From positions 4,030,001-4,094,000 of the forward strand of contig NZ_CP197474.1 in NCBI RefSeq assembly GCF_052180245.1: a DNA stretch of 64,000 nt, written 5' to 3'. The notes below the pieces were generated by a model. That model saw only the letters and a list, made by a program, of their open reading frames with translations. It was not told where the DNA came from and searched no databases. How positions within the stretch are numbered: the stretch's first letter is position 1; each line of letters starts with the position of its first letter. Shown piece by piece: positions 56,418 through 64,000 of the stretch. Position numbers and translations under genes: made by a program. This DNA comes from Parapusillimonas sp013416435. GTDB lineage: Bacteria; Pseudomonadota; Gammaproteobacteria; Burkholderiales; Burkholderiaceae_B.

Positions 56418-57245
56418 CTACGTTTTCATCATGCTTCGCTCTTGTCCTTCAGTTAAAACACGCCGGCCTTGCGCCATCGCGTCGGGCCGGTATCCCAACA
56501 ATGCCGAAGTGGATGCGGCCGCTATACGCAGCGGCGCAATCAGCTCCGGCAAACGGTCGGGCAGCGCCCGGCTGCTGGGCATGCTCATGCCCAGCGCGCC
56601 GACCACTTGCCCACGTCCATCGAATACGGGCGCACCCAGTCCCGAGACGTCTACGCGCCATTCCCCCTGATTCATCGCGTAACCCTGTTCGCGCACCGCC
56701 ATGAGGTCTGTCAGCAGGATTTCGTGATCCACATGGCTGTTGGCGGTGTAGGCCTTCAAGGCAGGCACCGTCTGGCGCAGCCACGCCACGGCTCGGTTTT
56801 TTTCCGGCGGCATGGAATAGGCCAGCAGGACCTTTCCGCTTGCCACGCATTGGGCAGGCGCCCGCCCGCCAATACGCGAGTACGCGGCAACCGGCTGGGG
56901 ACTATCGATTTTGTCCAGGTAAACGATTTGCGCGCCATCGCGCACGACCAGATGGATGGTCTCGAGCGTTTCGTTCGCCAGCGTCGCCATTGCCTGATGC
57001 GCAACATGGCGGATGTCGAGCGAGCCGACCACTTTCGAGCCCAGTTCGAACAGCCGCAACGTGGGTTCGTAACGTGCATCGGATGCCTGGCGGACATAGC
57101 CCAGCGCTACCAAGGTCTGCAAGGTGCGATGCGCGTTGCTGGGAAGCAGCGACAGGCCGTGTGCGACCTCGGACACGCTCGCGGCCTGAGCGTTGTTGAC
57201 GAGGAATTCGAGTACGGCCATACCCTTGACTAAGGTTTTATCCAT
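56418..57245 (-). CDS. IclR-family transcriptional regulator
   Basis: This 275-residue regulator has an N-terminal winged helix (LVKGMAVLEFLVNN, SVSEVAHGLSLLPSNAHRTLQTL in pieces) and an IclR effector domain (IHLVVRDGAQIVYLDKID, then CVASGKVLLA and GLGAPVFDGRGQVVGALG). It lies 42 bases upstream of the Bug-SauS-SauT-like genes on the same strand, and two dyads abut its start codon, so it probably controls its own operon. Confidence 0.92.
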   Translation of the reverse strand: MDKTLVKGMAVLEFLVNNAQAASVSEVAHGLSLLPSNAHRTLQTLVALGYVRQASDARYEPTLRLFELGSKVVGSLDIRHVAHQAMATLANETLETIHLVVRDGAQIVYLDKIDSPQPVAAYSRIGGRAPAQCVASGKVLLAYSMPPEKNRAVAWLRQTVPALKAYTANSHVDHEILLTDLMAVREQGYAMNQGEWRVDVSGLGAPVFDGRGQVVGALGMSMPSSRALPDRLPELIAPLRIAAASTSALLGYRPDAMAQGRRVLTEGQERSMMKT

Positions 57246-57281
57246 ATTCTAAATATTAGAATTACATTCTATTTTTAGAAT
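57246..57281. promoter_or_regulatory. Two adjacent dyads at the IclR operon promoter
   Basis: ATTCTAAATATTAGAAT (57246-57262, 7-bp arms around 3 bases) and ATTCTA/TAGAAT (57266-57281, 6-bp arms around 4 bases) share the TTCTA/TAGAA half site and sit directly before the IclR start codon. This looks like an autoregulatory operator pair. The rest of the gap to the metN-type gene (to 57539, about 258 bases) is AT-rich with no gene, riboswitch or terminator that I can recognise. Confidence 0.6.
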
Positions 57282-57539
57282 AGCATGAATTTCTTAGCTG
57301 CGGAAATTTCCACACGACGTCAGGCTAGATCGCGCAATAAGCGGCACGCTCCGGCTGCAAAGGCGCGATATCGCATATTAAACACTTCCCACTTATAGCA
57401 AATAGAAATAAGCATAAAGCTAAACGGAATGCCGGCGAGGCCGGACTGCCACTATACTTCCCTCCTTCTTACCATCTGCTTCAACGGCGCCCCTCCGCCT
57501 CTCTCTTTTGCCATGCATTCCAGTCACAACCAGGACGCC

Positions 57540-58346
57540 ATGCCGCTCATTCGGCTGTCAGGCGTGACCAAGACGTTTCCCATGCCGGGTGGCGGAATGT
57601 TCACAGCCGTGGCGCCGACCTCCCTGGATATCGGCCAGGGCCAGATCTTCGGCCTGATCGGCCGCAGTGGAGCCGGAAAATCGACCCTCTTGCGCATGAT
57701 CAATCTGCTGGAACGCCCCGACAACGGGCAGGTGCTGCTCGAGGGGCGCGACCTCACCCAACTGTCTACGCCGGAACTGCGCCTGGCTCGCCAAAACCTG
57801 GGCATGATCTTCCAGCAGTTCAACCTCCTGCAAAACGCCACGGTCTACGAGAACGTTGCCTTTCCGTTGACCTTACACGGGCGATTCGGGCGTAAGGAGT
57901 TGAAGTCGCGCGTACAGGAATGCCTCGCGCTGGTGGGCCTGACGGACAAGGCCGAGCATTATCCTGCCCAGTTGTCTGGCGGCCAGAAGCAGCGCGTGGC
58001 CATTGCGCGCGCGCTGGCACCCCGGCCCAAGGTCATGTTGTGCGACGAGCCGACCTCTGCGCTCGACGCGGAAACCACGCGCAGCGTGCTTCATACCCTG
58101 CGGGACATCAATGAAAAATTGGGCGTGACCATCGTGATCGTCACGCATGAGCTCTCGGTGGTGCAGACTCTGTGCACCCGCGTAGCGGTGCTCGAGCATG
58201 GCGAACTGGTCGAACAGTTCGATACCGACGACCAGTCCACCGAACGCCTGAGCGCGCTCGGCAAAGAGCTGGAAAAAGAACGCCTGAAAATGCAAATCCT
58301 GAAGGAACATTCATTGTCTGCATCTGCAGGCCTTGCTGCCGAGTGA
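57540..58346 (+). CDS. metN: MetN-type ABC transporter ATPase lacking the NIL domain
   Basis: This 268-residue ATPase has Walker A GRSGAGKST, FQQFNLLQNATVYENVAFP, signature LSGGQKQRVAIARAL and Walker B VMLCDEPTSALD. The start at 57540 follows AGGACGCC; earlier in-frame starts lack a site. Typical MetN is about 340 residues with a C-terminal methionine-sensing NIL domain, which is absent here. The gene order ATPase-permease-binding protein fits metNIQ. Ligand could be methionine or a related compound. Confidence 0.87.
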   Translation: MPLIRLSGVTKTFPMPGGGMFTAVAPTSLDIGQGQIFGLIGRSGAGKSTLLRMINLLERPDNGQVLLEGRDLTQLSTPELRLARQNLGMIFQQFNLLQNATVYENVAFPLTLHGRFGRKELKSRVQECLALVGLTDKAEHYPAQLSGGQKQRVAIARALAPRPKVMLCDEPTSALDAETTRSVLHTLRDINEKLGVTIVIVTHELSVVQTLCTRVAVLEHGELVEQFDTDDQSTERLSALGKELEKERLKMQILKEHSLSASAGLAAE

Positions 58347-58348
58347 TC

Positions 58349-59011
58349 ATGAGCGAAAACATCATTGCCATTCTTCCCGAACTCTGGCTCGCCATCGCAC
58401 AGACCTTCCTGATGCTGGGCATCGGCGTCGCCTGTGCCATTGTGATTGGCGGCCCGCTGGGCGTATTGCTGTTCCAGATGGGCCCTAACCAAGCCCTGGA
58501 AAACCGCAAGCTCTATTTGATCGTCAGTTGGGTGGTGAACACCGTACGATCCTTCCCGTTCATTATTCTGCTGGTGGTATTGACGCCGATCACCACGACT
58601 GTGGTGGGCACCTCGATTGGGCCGCTTGCGGCGTCAGTGCCCTTGTCGGTGGCGGCCATTCCGTACTTCGCGCGTCTGGTAGAACAGAGTTTGCGTGAAG
58701 TGCCACGCGGCGTCATTGAAGCGGCGGAGGCCATGGGAGCGTCACAGTACCAGATCGTGCGCCGCGTGCTGGTTCGCGAAGCGCGTTCCGGCCTGATGCT
58801 GGCGCTGACCGTCCTCGCCGTCAGCTTCCTGTCCTATTCGGCGGTCGCCGGCGTGGTGGGCGGGGGCGGCATCGGCGACCTGGCCATACGCTACGGCTAT
58901 TACCGGTTCCAGACCGACGTCATGCTGCTGACCGTGGCATTACTGATCATCTTGGTGCAGATCATCCAGTTCGGGGGCAACGCCATTGCCCACCGCCTGG
59001 ATAAGCGCTGA
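58349..59011 (+). CDS. metI: MetI-type ABC transporter permease
   Basis: This 220-residue inner-membrane permease starts two bases after the ATPase stop. It has five hydrophobic segments and the EAA loop VIEAAEAMGASQYQIVRRVLV. The sequence SFPFIILLVVLTPITTTVVGTSIG (in pieces) is typical of the MetI family. A longer frame starting at 58172 runs inside the ATPase gene and is rejected. Confidence 0.93.
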   Translation: MSENIIAILPELWLAIAQTFLMLGIGVACAIVIGGPLGVLLFQMGPNQALENRKLYLIVSWVVNTVRSFPFIILLVVLTPITTTVVGTSIGPLAASVPLSVAAIPYFARLVEQSLREVPRGVIEAAEAMGASQYQIVRRVLVREARSGLMLALTVLAVSFLSYSAVAGVVGGGGIGDLAIRYGYYRFQTDVMLLTVALLIILVQIIQFGGNAIAHRLDKR

Positions 59012-59038
59012 TCCATTTACTTAAAAAGGAATGACAAC

Positions 59039-59866
59039 ATGTTGAATATTCGTCGTCGTATTGTTCTTGGTGCTTTCGCGGCGGCCGTGGCCCTGGGCGG
59101 TGCAACCGTGCATGCGGCCGATGCCGAAAAGCAGAACCTGGTGTTTGGAGCAACGGCCGGCTACAACTATGATGTCCTCAAGCTCGCCATCGTGCCTCAG
59201 CTTGAACAAAAGGGCTACAAGGTCAAGCTGGTGGAGTTCAACGATTACGTGCAGCCCAACCTGGCTCTCGCCCAAGGTTCGCTGGACGCCAATCTGTTCC
59301 AGCACATTTCTTACTTGAACCGTTTCAAGGAAGACAAGAAGCTCGACATCATCGACATTGCGCAGAGCACGACCGCGCCCATGGGCATCTATTCCAAGAC
59401 GCGCAAGAGCCTGGACGAGACCAAGGAAGGCGACCGCTACACCCTGCCCAATGACCCCAGCAATCTTGCACGTGCCTTGCTGCTGCTGCAAAAGAACGGC
59501 CTGGTAAAGGTCCGTGCCGACATCGATCCGCTGCGTGTCGCCGAACGCGATGTGACGGAAAATCCAAAGAAGATCCGCCTGCAGCCGGTTGAAGCCGCCC
59601 AACTTCCCCGCACCGTGGGCGATGCGGATTTCGCCATCGTGCCCGGCAACTTCGCCATTGCCGCGGGCCTGGCGCTGACCAGCGCCGTCGTCCTGGAAGA
59701 GCCGCCCATCCAATATCAACAGGTTGTCGCCGTACGCACGGCAGACAAGGACAAGCAATGGGCCAAGGATCTTGCTGAGTCGTTCAAGTCGGCCGAGTTC
59801 AAGCAAGCCCTCGATAAGCATTTCCCTGGGTATGTTGTTCCAGCAGCATTGGCTGGCTCGAAGTAA
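59039..59866 (+). CDS. metQ: MetQ/NlpA-family binding protein, non-lipoprotein
   Basis: This 275-residue binding protein is preceded by AAAAAGGAATGACAAC. It matches the NlpA family: VFGATAGYNYDVLKLAIVPQL, VEFNDYVQPNLALAQGSLDANLFQHISYL (in pieces), and the late DADFAIVPGNFAIAAGL. Its signal peptide ends TVHAAD with no lipobox cysteine, so it should be a soluble periplasmic protein, unlike lipoprotein MetQ of Escherichia coli. Confidence 0.92.
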   Translation: MLNIRRRIVLGAFAAAVALGGATVHAADAEKQNLVFGATAGYNYDVLKLAIVPQLEQKGYKVKLVEFNDYVQPNLALAQGSLDANLFQHISYLNRFKEDKKLDIIDIAQSTTAPMGIYSKTRKSLDETKEGDRYTLPNDPSNLARALLLLQKNGLVKVRADIDPLRVAERDVTENPKKIRLQPVEAAQLPRTVGDADFAIVPGNFAIAAGLALTSAVVLEEPPIQYQQVVAVRTADKDKQWAKDLAESFKSAEFKQALDKHFPGYVVPAALAGSK

Positions 59867-59880
59867 GCCCCTGCCGCTTA

Positions 59881-59967
59881 GGGGTCAGACCCCATACGGG
59901 GTCTGACCCCTCAGCGTCTAACTCCTGGGTATTTGATGGGGTCAGGCCCCGTACGGGGTCTGACCCC
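59881..59967. repeat. GGGGTC nested palindrome, two units
   Basis: Perfect unit with centre ATAC at 59881-59910, and a unit with one change (GGGGTCAGGCCCC) at 59938-59967. They lie between the convergent metQ and MmgE/PrpD-family genes. The second unit contains the last codons and stop of the latter gene. Confidence 0.92.
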
Positions 59968-61327
59968 TGGGACGGGCCAGTATTTCCATCAGCTCGCCGA
60001 CGTCCTGCAGTTCATCGAAGTTTCGCAGCAGGCCCAGGCTTGCTTCCACCTGTTCCGGGTTCATGCCCGACATCGGCGCCAGCCGCCGGTACTTGGCGTC
60101 GATATCCTTCCAGTCTATGCCTCTAGCCCCCGACCCGCGCGGAGCGCGGCAGGTGCTGACGAATTCCCGACCGTCTTTCAGCAGGATCGCGACGCTGCCG
60201 CCATGGCGATGTGGAAAGCGGTCGGGCAATGGCGGGGGGTCCGGATCGAACACGATCCGGTCTTGCACGGCGCCGATGACGGGGTCTCGCATCTTTGCCG
60301 CCGTCATGGCGTCCCAATCGAACTTGCGTTCGACGATGGACGCCGCCACGAAATAAAACAGGCTGTGGGCCGCATCCACCAGATTGCGCGGATGCGGCTC
60401 GCCTTTGAAGTTGGTCCATTGCACTGCGGACGATATCGTGACGCGCTCGATATCGGAAGGGGATACGTTTCCGGCCATCGCGGCATCGGCCGCGGCTTCG
60501 GCCGTTGCATGAAACGGATGAGCGCCGGGCATCAGCTTGATGGCCATATCGGTGACGACATCCCAGTCCTTGCCCAGGTCCTTGGCGATGTCATCGAAAG
60601 CCTGCCCGTTCATGGCGCTCAGGAAGCCGCGCGGCGATTCGAGAACGGCCAGTTCGCCTTCATAGCCGCGCATGGCCGCCAAAGATGCCTGCACCCCGAT
60701 CATGGCTGCGTTGCCAGCATGGTATTCACGGGCGCAACTGGTGTCGGCGGCGATGGCCATACCGCCGATGGACGTTGCCGCCAGAGAGATCGCGTGCGCC
60801 ATGCGCTTCGCATCGAGATCGAGCAGGCGGGCTGCGGTTACGGCCGCGCCGAACACGGTGGATACGGACCCATGGAAGCCGCGCTGCATGCGTCCGGGGG
60901 TAAGCGCTTCGTCTATCCTTCCTGCGATCTCGTAGCCCAGAACCATTGCCCGCAACAGTTCCGCGCCGCTTTTGCCTGTGTATTCGCCCAGGGCAAGCGC
61001 CGTGCTGGAAACGATGGTTCCGATATGGGCAATGCTGCGCATGTCGCTGTCGTCGGAGGCGGCCGCGTCGCTTGCCATGGCGTTCACCCTCACTGCGCGG
61101 CTCAATGGCAGGCGAGCGCCCTGGAACCACACAGTGGCCTGCGCGGCGCCTCCGTCTTCCAGCTCGAGGTTCCGCACAATGCGGGCGGAAGAAATGTCCT
61201 GCCCCATGGCCGAACTGGCGAGCGTGCTGGCAAGGCTCATTTTCGCGCGCTCCATCGCCAGCGCGGAAATGGCCTCGGCGGAAGTTTCCGCCGCGAACCG
61301 GGCCAGGGTTTCGGACAGGACCGGCAT
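59942..61327 (-). CDS. MmgE/PrpD-family protein
   Basis: This 461-residue protein of the 2-methylcitrate dehydratase/cis-aconitate decarboxylase superfamily has a helical N-terminal domain with AHIGTIVSSTALALGEYTGKSG (in pieces), LGYEIAGRID, GFHGSVSTVFGAAVTAARLLDLD (in pieces), KLMPGAHPFHATAEAA, and a C-terminal alpha/beta lid. Start at 61327 overlaps the permease stop by one base. Its last residues (RGQTPYGA) and stop come from a GGGGTC palindrome, so the native C-terminus was altered. Substrate unknown, probably what the importer brings in. Confidence 0.85.
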   Translation of the reverse strand: MPVLSETLARFAAETSAEAISALAMERAKMSLASTLASSAMGQDISSARIVRNLELEDGGAAQATVWFQGARLPLSRAVRVNAMASDAAASDDSDMRSIAHIGTIVSSTALALGEYTGKSGAELLRAMVLGYEIAGRIDEALTPGRMQRGFHGSVSTVFGAAVTAARLLDLDAKRMAHAISLAATSIGGMAIAADTSCAREYHAGNAAMIGVQASLAAMRGYEGELAVLESPRGFLSAMNGQAFDDIAKDLGKDWDVVTDMAIKLMPGAHPFHATAEAAADAAMAGNVSPSDIERVTISSAVQWTNFKGEPHPRNLVDAAHSLFYFVAASIVERKFDWDAMTAAKMRDPVIGAVQDRIVFDPDPPPLPDRFPHRHGGSVAILLKDGREFVSTCRAPRGSGARGIDWKDIDAKYRRLAPMSGMNPEQVEASLGLLRNFDELQDVGELMEILARPRGQTPYGA

Positions 61328-62202
61328 CAGATCTGCATGCCCCAGCGTCCGATGGTGCGCTGTTCCACGACACGGAAAATCAGGTTCTCGACCAGCAGCC
61401 CGAACAGAATGACCGTAAGCAGTCCCGCGAATACGTTGGGAATGTCGAGCATGTTCTTGTTCTGGAATATATACCATCCCAGACCGCCGGATCCAGAGCT
61501 GGAGCCGAAGACGAGCTCGGCCGCGATCAAGGTGCGCCAGGCAAACGCCCAGCCTATCTTCATGCCCGTGAGAATGCTGGGAAACGCGCCCGGGATCAGT
61601 ATCTTGCATACGTACCGCAGTCCGGTCAGGCCATAGTTGCGGCCCACCATGCGCCAGGTCAGGCTCACGGAGCGAAAGCCTGAATGGGTATTGAGAGCCA
61701 CCGCCCACAATACCGCGTGGATCAGCACGAAGATGATGCTGGCATTGCCCAGCCCGAACCAGATCATCGACAGCGGCAGCAGCGCAATGGACGGCAGGGG
61801 GTTGAACATGGAAGTCAGGGTTTCGAGCAGGTCGGCGCCCACGCGCGTGGCGCTTGCAAACGCCGTGAACAAGGCGGCAATGAGCAGCCCCGCCGCATAG
61901 CCTTGCAGCAACAGTGAGATCGACGTCCAGGTGGCGTGCAACAAGGTGCCGGTCAGGATCCCGTTGAAGAAGGCCTGGACCGTTGCGACGAAGGTGGGAA
62001 ACAGCAAGGGATTGCCCGACCATCTGGCATAGGCTTCCCATACGAGCGCCAGCAGGATCAGCATGACGCTCTTGCGAAAAACGCCGTTGTCCAGCAGCCT
62101 TTCCCAGACACTCAGCGGCTTCTCGATGACGCCGTATCCCTTGTCTTCGACCGTATTGACGACTTCATCGCGATGGACGGGCTTGGCCGCGGCTTCAGAC
62201 AT
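61327..62202 (-). CDS. SsuC/TauC-type ABC transporter permease
   Basis: This 291-residue permease has a hydrophilic N-terminus, about six helices, and an EAA-type loop around SLTWRMVGRNYGLTGLRYVCKILIPGAFPSILTG (in pieces), as in nitrate/sulfonate/taurine importers. It overlaps the ATPase gene upstream by 8 bases and the MmgE/PrpD-family gene downstream by one base. Confidence 0.93.
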   Translation of the reverse strand: MSEAAAKPVHRDEVVNTVEDKGYGVIEKPLSVWERLLDNGVFRKSVMLILLALVWEAYARWSGNPLLFPTFVATVQAFFNGILTGTLLHATWTSISLLLQGYAAGLLIAALFTAFASATRVGADLLETLTSMFNPLPSIALLPLSMIWFGLGNASIIFVLIHAVLWAVALNTHSGFRSVSLTWRMVGRNYGLTGLRYVCKILIPGAFPSILTGMKIGWAFAWRTLIAAELVFGSSSGSGGLGWYIFQNKNMLDIPNVFAGLLTVILFGLLVENLIFRVVEQRTIGRWGMQI

Positions 62203-62983
62203 GCGCCATCCTCCCTTGCATAGCGTTTTCTTCGAAGAGCAAGTCCTCGATGCGCTGGCTCAGCAGCTTGCCATCGGGACCCGCGACGTCCGTCCCTTCG
62301 CTGTTCAGTTCCGCGCGGACCTGCCCGGGATGCGGACTCAAGAGCAGGATCCTGCTGCCGATTCTGACCGCTTCGGGAATGGAGTGCGTGACGAACAGGA
62401 CGGTGAACCGGGTGTCCTCCCATAGCTGCAGCAATTCTTCCTGCATCTTGGCCCGCGTCAGGGCGTCGAGCGCGGCGAAGGGCTCGTCCATCAGCAGGAT
62501 CTCGGGCTCCATGGCCATGCCCCGCGCGATCGCCACGCGCTGCTTCATGCCTCCCGAAAGCGTATGCGGCAGGCTGTCTGCGAAGCTTGCGAGATTGACC
62601 TTGTCGATGAAGTGCATGGCTTTCTCGACCGCCGCCTTGCGGTCCAGGCGGCCGCTTGCCGTGAGAGCGAACACCACGTTTTCCTTGACGGTCTTCCAGG
62701 GAAGCAGTTGGTCGAACTCCTGAAACACCATGACCCGGTCCGGGCCGGGCTTGGCGATTTCTTCGCCATTGAGCCGGATCTGCCCTTCGACCGTGGGCAG
62801 GTATCCCCCCACGGCTTTCAGTAGCGTCGACTTGCCGCAGCCGGACGGACCCACGATCACGTAGCGATCGGAACGGTAGACATCGAAGCTGACACGATAG
62901 GTGGCCGTGATCAGGTGGTCTTTCGTGCGATAACGCAGCGTGACCCCCTGCACGGACAGCAATGGTGTTGCGGAATGAGGCAT
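62195..62983 (-). CDS. SsuB/TauB-type ABC transporter ATPase
   Basis: This 262-residue ATPase starts MPHSATPLLSVQGV at 62983 (GGAGACC upstream); a longer frame from 63091 runs into the binding-protein gene and is rejected. Walker A GPSGCGKST, MVFQEFDQLLPWKTVKEN, signature LSGGMKQRVAIARGM and Walker B ILLMDEPFAALD are typical of the nitrate/sulfonate/taurine importer family. Confidence 0.94.
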   Translation of the reverse strand: MPHSATPLLSVQGVTLRYRTKDHLITATYRVSFDVYRSDRYVIVGPSGCGKSTLLKAVGGYLPTVEGQIRLNGEEIAKPGPDRVMVFQEFDQLLPWKTVKENVVFALTASGRLDRKAAVEKAMHFIDKVNLASFADSLPHTLSGGMKQRVAIARGMAMEPEILLMDEPFAALDALTRAKMQEELLQLWEDTRFTVLFVTHSIPEAVRIGSRILLLSPHPGQVRAELNSEGTDVAGPDGKLLSQRIEDLLFEENAMQGRMAHV

Positions 62984-63008
62984 GGACGGCGGTCTCCGGA
63001 CTATCCGT

Positions 63009-64000
63009 TCAATTCCCGGCCGACACGGCGGGACCGGGGAAGAAGAGCTCCTCAAGCTTCTCGGGACGGTTCTTGATGGATTTGATTTCATGCATGAAGT
63101 TGGCGTACTTCATGACGTTTTCAGGCTTGGCGGTGTACTTGATGGCCGGGTTGTTCAGGATCTCCACCATGTCCGGCACGGCGCCGCTTCCCCCCATCGA
63201 GGCAATCAGCACCTTGGCCGCGGCCTCTTTGTCTGCCTTGATCATTTCCTGCGCCTCTTGCAGGGCCGCCACGAACGCCGCATAGACCTTGGGGTTTTGA
63301 TCGTGGAAACGCGTGGTGGTGGAAACCATCGTGAACGTGGTGGACCCGCCCATGACGTCGTCGGAATTCTGGATGGTACGGATTCCGTCGGTCTTCATCT
63401 CGCGCTCGGCCAGGGGCGAAGAGGCATAGTGCGCCGCAATGCTGCCGCCGCCGGAAATCAGCGCCGACGCGGCATCGCCGTGATTCATGCTGACGGTATA
63501 AGGATCGAACCGGAACGCCTGATCCTTGCCGTATTTTTCGACTGCGTACATTTGCATCACGATGGATGGAATGGACGACTTGACGGAGGTCACCGCGATC
63601 TTGTCGCCCTCCTTCAGGTCATCCAGAGACTTGAGATGCGGGGCCCGGGCGTTCAGGTACATGGGCATGGAACTGATTGCCGCCACGCCCTTTACGTTCG
63701 CGGTGCCTTTGGTGCGATCCCACAGCAGAAGGAAGGAAGGCGGGCCCGCCGAGATGAAGTCCGCGGATCCGGACAGCAGCGCGTCGATCATGACGGATGG
63801 GCCGCCGATGTTCGCCCAGTTGATGGTGACCTTCTGCCCGGCCTTTTCGGCATGTTTTTCGATCAGCTTGTGCTCCTTCATCATGTGCAGCGGAAGGAAT
63901 CCGAAGCCGCCCGCCCCCAGCGGAATATTGAGCTTGCTGACTTCGGCGTGCGCGCCAAGCGGCAGGATGGCCGCGGCGGCCAGTACAGTCATTGCTATCG
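63009..64000 (-). CDS. SsuA/TauA/NrtA-type ABC substrate-binding protein (5' end cut)
   Basis: At least 327 residues of a periplasmic binding protein with an open frame to the right window edge. An ATG lies at 63990-63992, but the hydrophobic signal segment TVLAAAAILPLGAHA begins right after it without a basic N-region, so the true start is probably outside the window. Features include GFGFLPLHMMKEHKLIEKH, DALLSGSADFISAGPPSFLLL and IAVTSVKSSIPSIVMQMYA (the type-II periplasmic fold of SsuA-like proteins). First gene of a four-gene operon. Ligand unknown. Confidence 0.9.
   Translation of the reverse strand, partial: IAMTVLAAAAILPLGAHAEVSKLNIPLGAGGFGFLPLHMMKEHKLIEKHAEKAGQKVTINWANIGGPSVMIDALLSGSADFISAGPPSFLLLWDRTKGTANVKGVAAISSMPMYLNARAPHLKSLDDLKEGDKIAVTSVKSSIPSIVMQMYAVEKYGKDQAFRFDPYTVSMNHGDAASALISGGGSIAAHYASSPLAEREMKTDGIRTIQNSDDVMGGSTTFTMVSTTTRFHDQNPKVYAAFVAALQEAQEMIKADKEAAAKVLIASMGGSGAVPDMVEILNNPAIKYTAKPENVMKYANFMHEIKSIKNRPEKLEELFFPGPAVSAGN

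Noticed and set aside
57282..57539. Possible SAM or methionine riboswitch ahead of the metN-type gene
   Set aside because: No conserved SAM riboswitch core or terminator hairpin could be recognised in this AT-rich stretch.
59933..61636. 567-residue plus-strand frame antisense to the MmgE/PrpD-family gene
   Set aside because: Shadow frame beginning inside a palindromic repeat; the minus strand has a recognisable family.

Overview
The window is a high-GC chromosomal segment from a betaproteobacterium, most likely of the Alcaligenaceae (Bordetella, Achromobacter or Pusillimonas type). The main clue is five orphan periplasmic binding proteins of the Bug/TctC family, scattered among small catabolic operons that each have their own regulator (LysR, IclR, GntR, RpiR). 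Gene density is high, stop/start overlaps are common, and no rRNA, CRISPR array, phage or complete insertion sequence is visible.

Layout. 1-977 holds the C-terminal part of a TonB-dependent siderophore receptor. 1093-11558 is a self-contained selenocysteine island: a formate dehydrogenase-N operon whose catalytic subunit reads through an in-frame UGA (Sec197, with a SECIS hairpin directly after it), its iron-sulfur and cytochrome b subunits, the maturation factor fdhE, then selA, selB, the tRNA-Sec gene selC and selD. A 264-bp transposase-less element with terminal inverted repeats and CTAG flanks sits between the alpha and beta subunit genes. 11670-22467 holds two Bug-linked catabolic clusters: hydrolase-Bug opposite a LysR gene, and Bug-gamma-glutamyltransferase-ThDP enzyme-aminotransferase-Bug opposite an IclR gene. 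22629-28673 is a mixed region: an MscS channel, a small membrane protein behind a Fur-box-like site, a hybrid histidine kinase, a 27-residue membrane miniprotein, a Bcr/CflA-type exporter, a DUF1488-like protein and a SYLF lipoprotein. 28852-33709 pairs an M81 peptidase-Bug operon with a divergent aminotransferase-RpiR operon. 33793-42141 is a giant cyclic beta-1,2-glucan synthase gene whose start codon is problematic. 42477-51110 is a peptide-type ABC importer with a C45 amidohydrolase, a GntR regulator and an omega-aminotransferase that share a candidate operator. 51224-57245 holds a spermidine-synthase-like protein and an IclR-Bug-aldehyde dehydrogenase-CoA ligase operon resembling sulfoacetate (Sau) catabolism. 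57540-59866 is a metNIQ-type transporter. 59942-64000 is an SsuABC/TauABC-type ABC importer with a MmgE/PrpD-family enzyme.

A 30-bp nested palindrome (GGGGTCAGACCCC, four variable bases, GGGGTCTGACCCC) occurs at eight intergenic loci, always at gene 3' ends. It is the dominant repeat of the window and probably acts as a REP-like 3' hairpin; in two places it has been absorbed into the end of a reading frame.

All functional calls are by eye from motifs and context. No database search or folding program was run.
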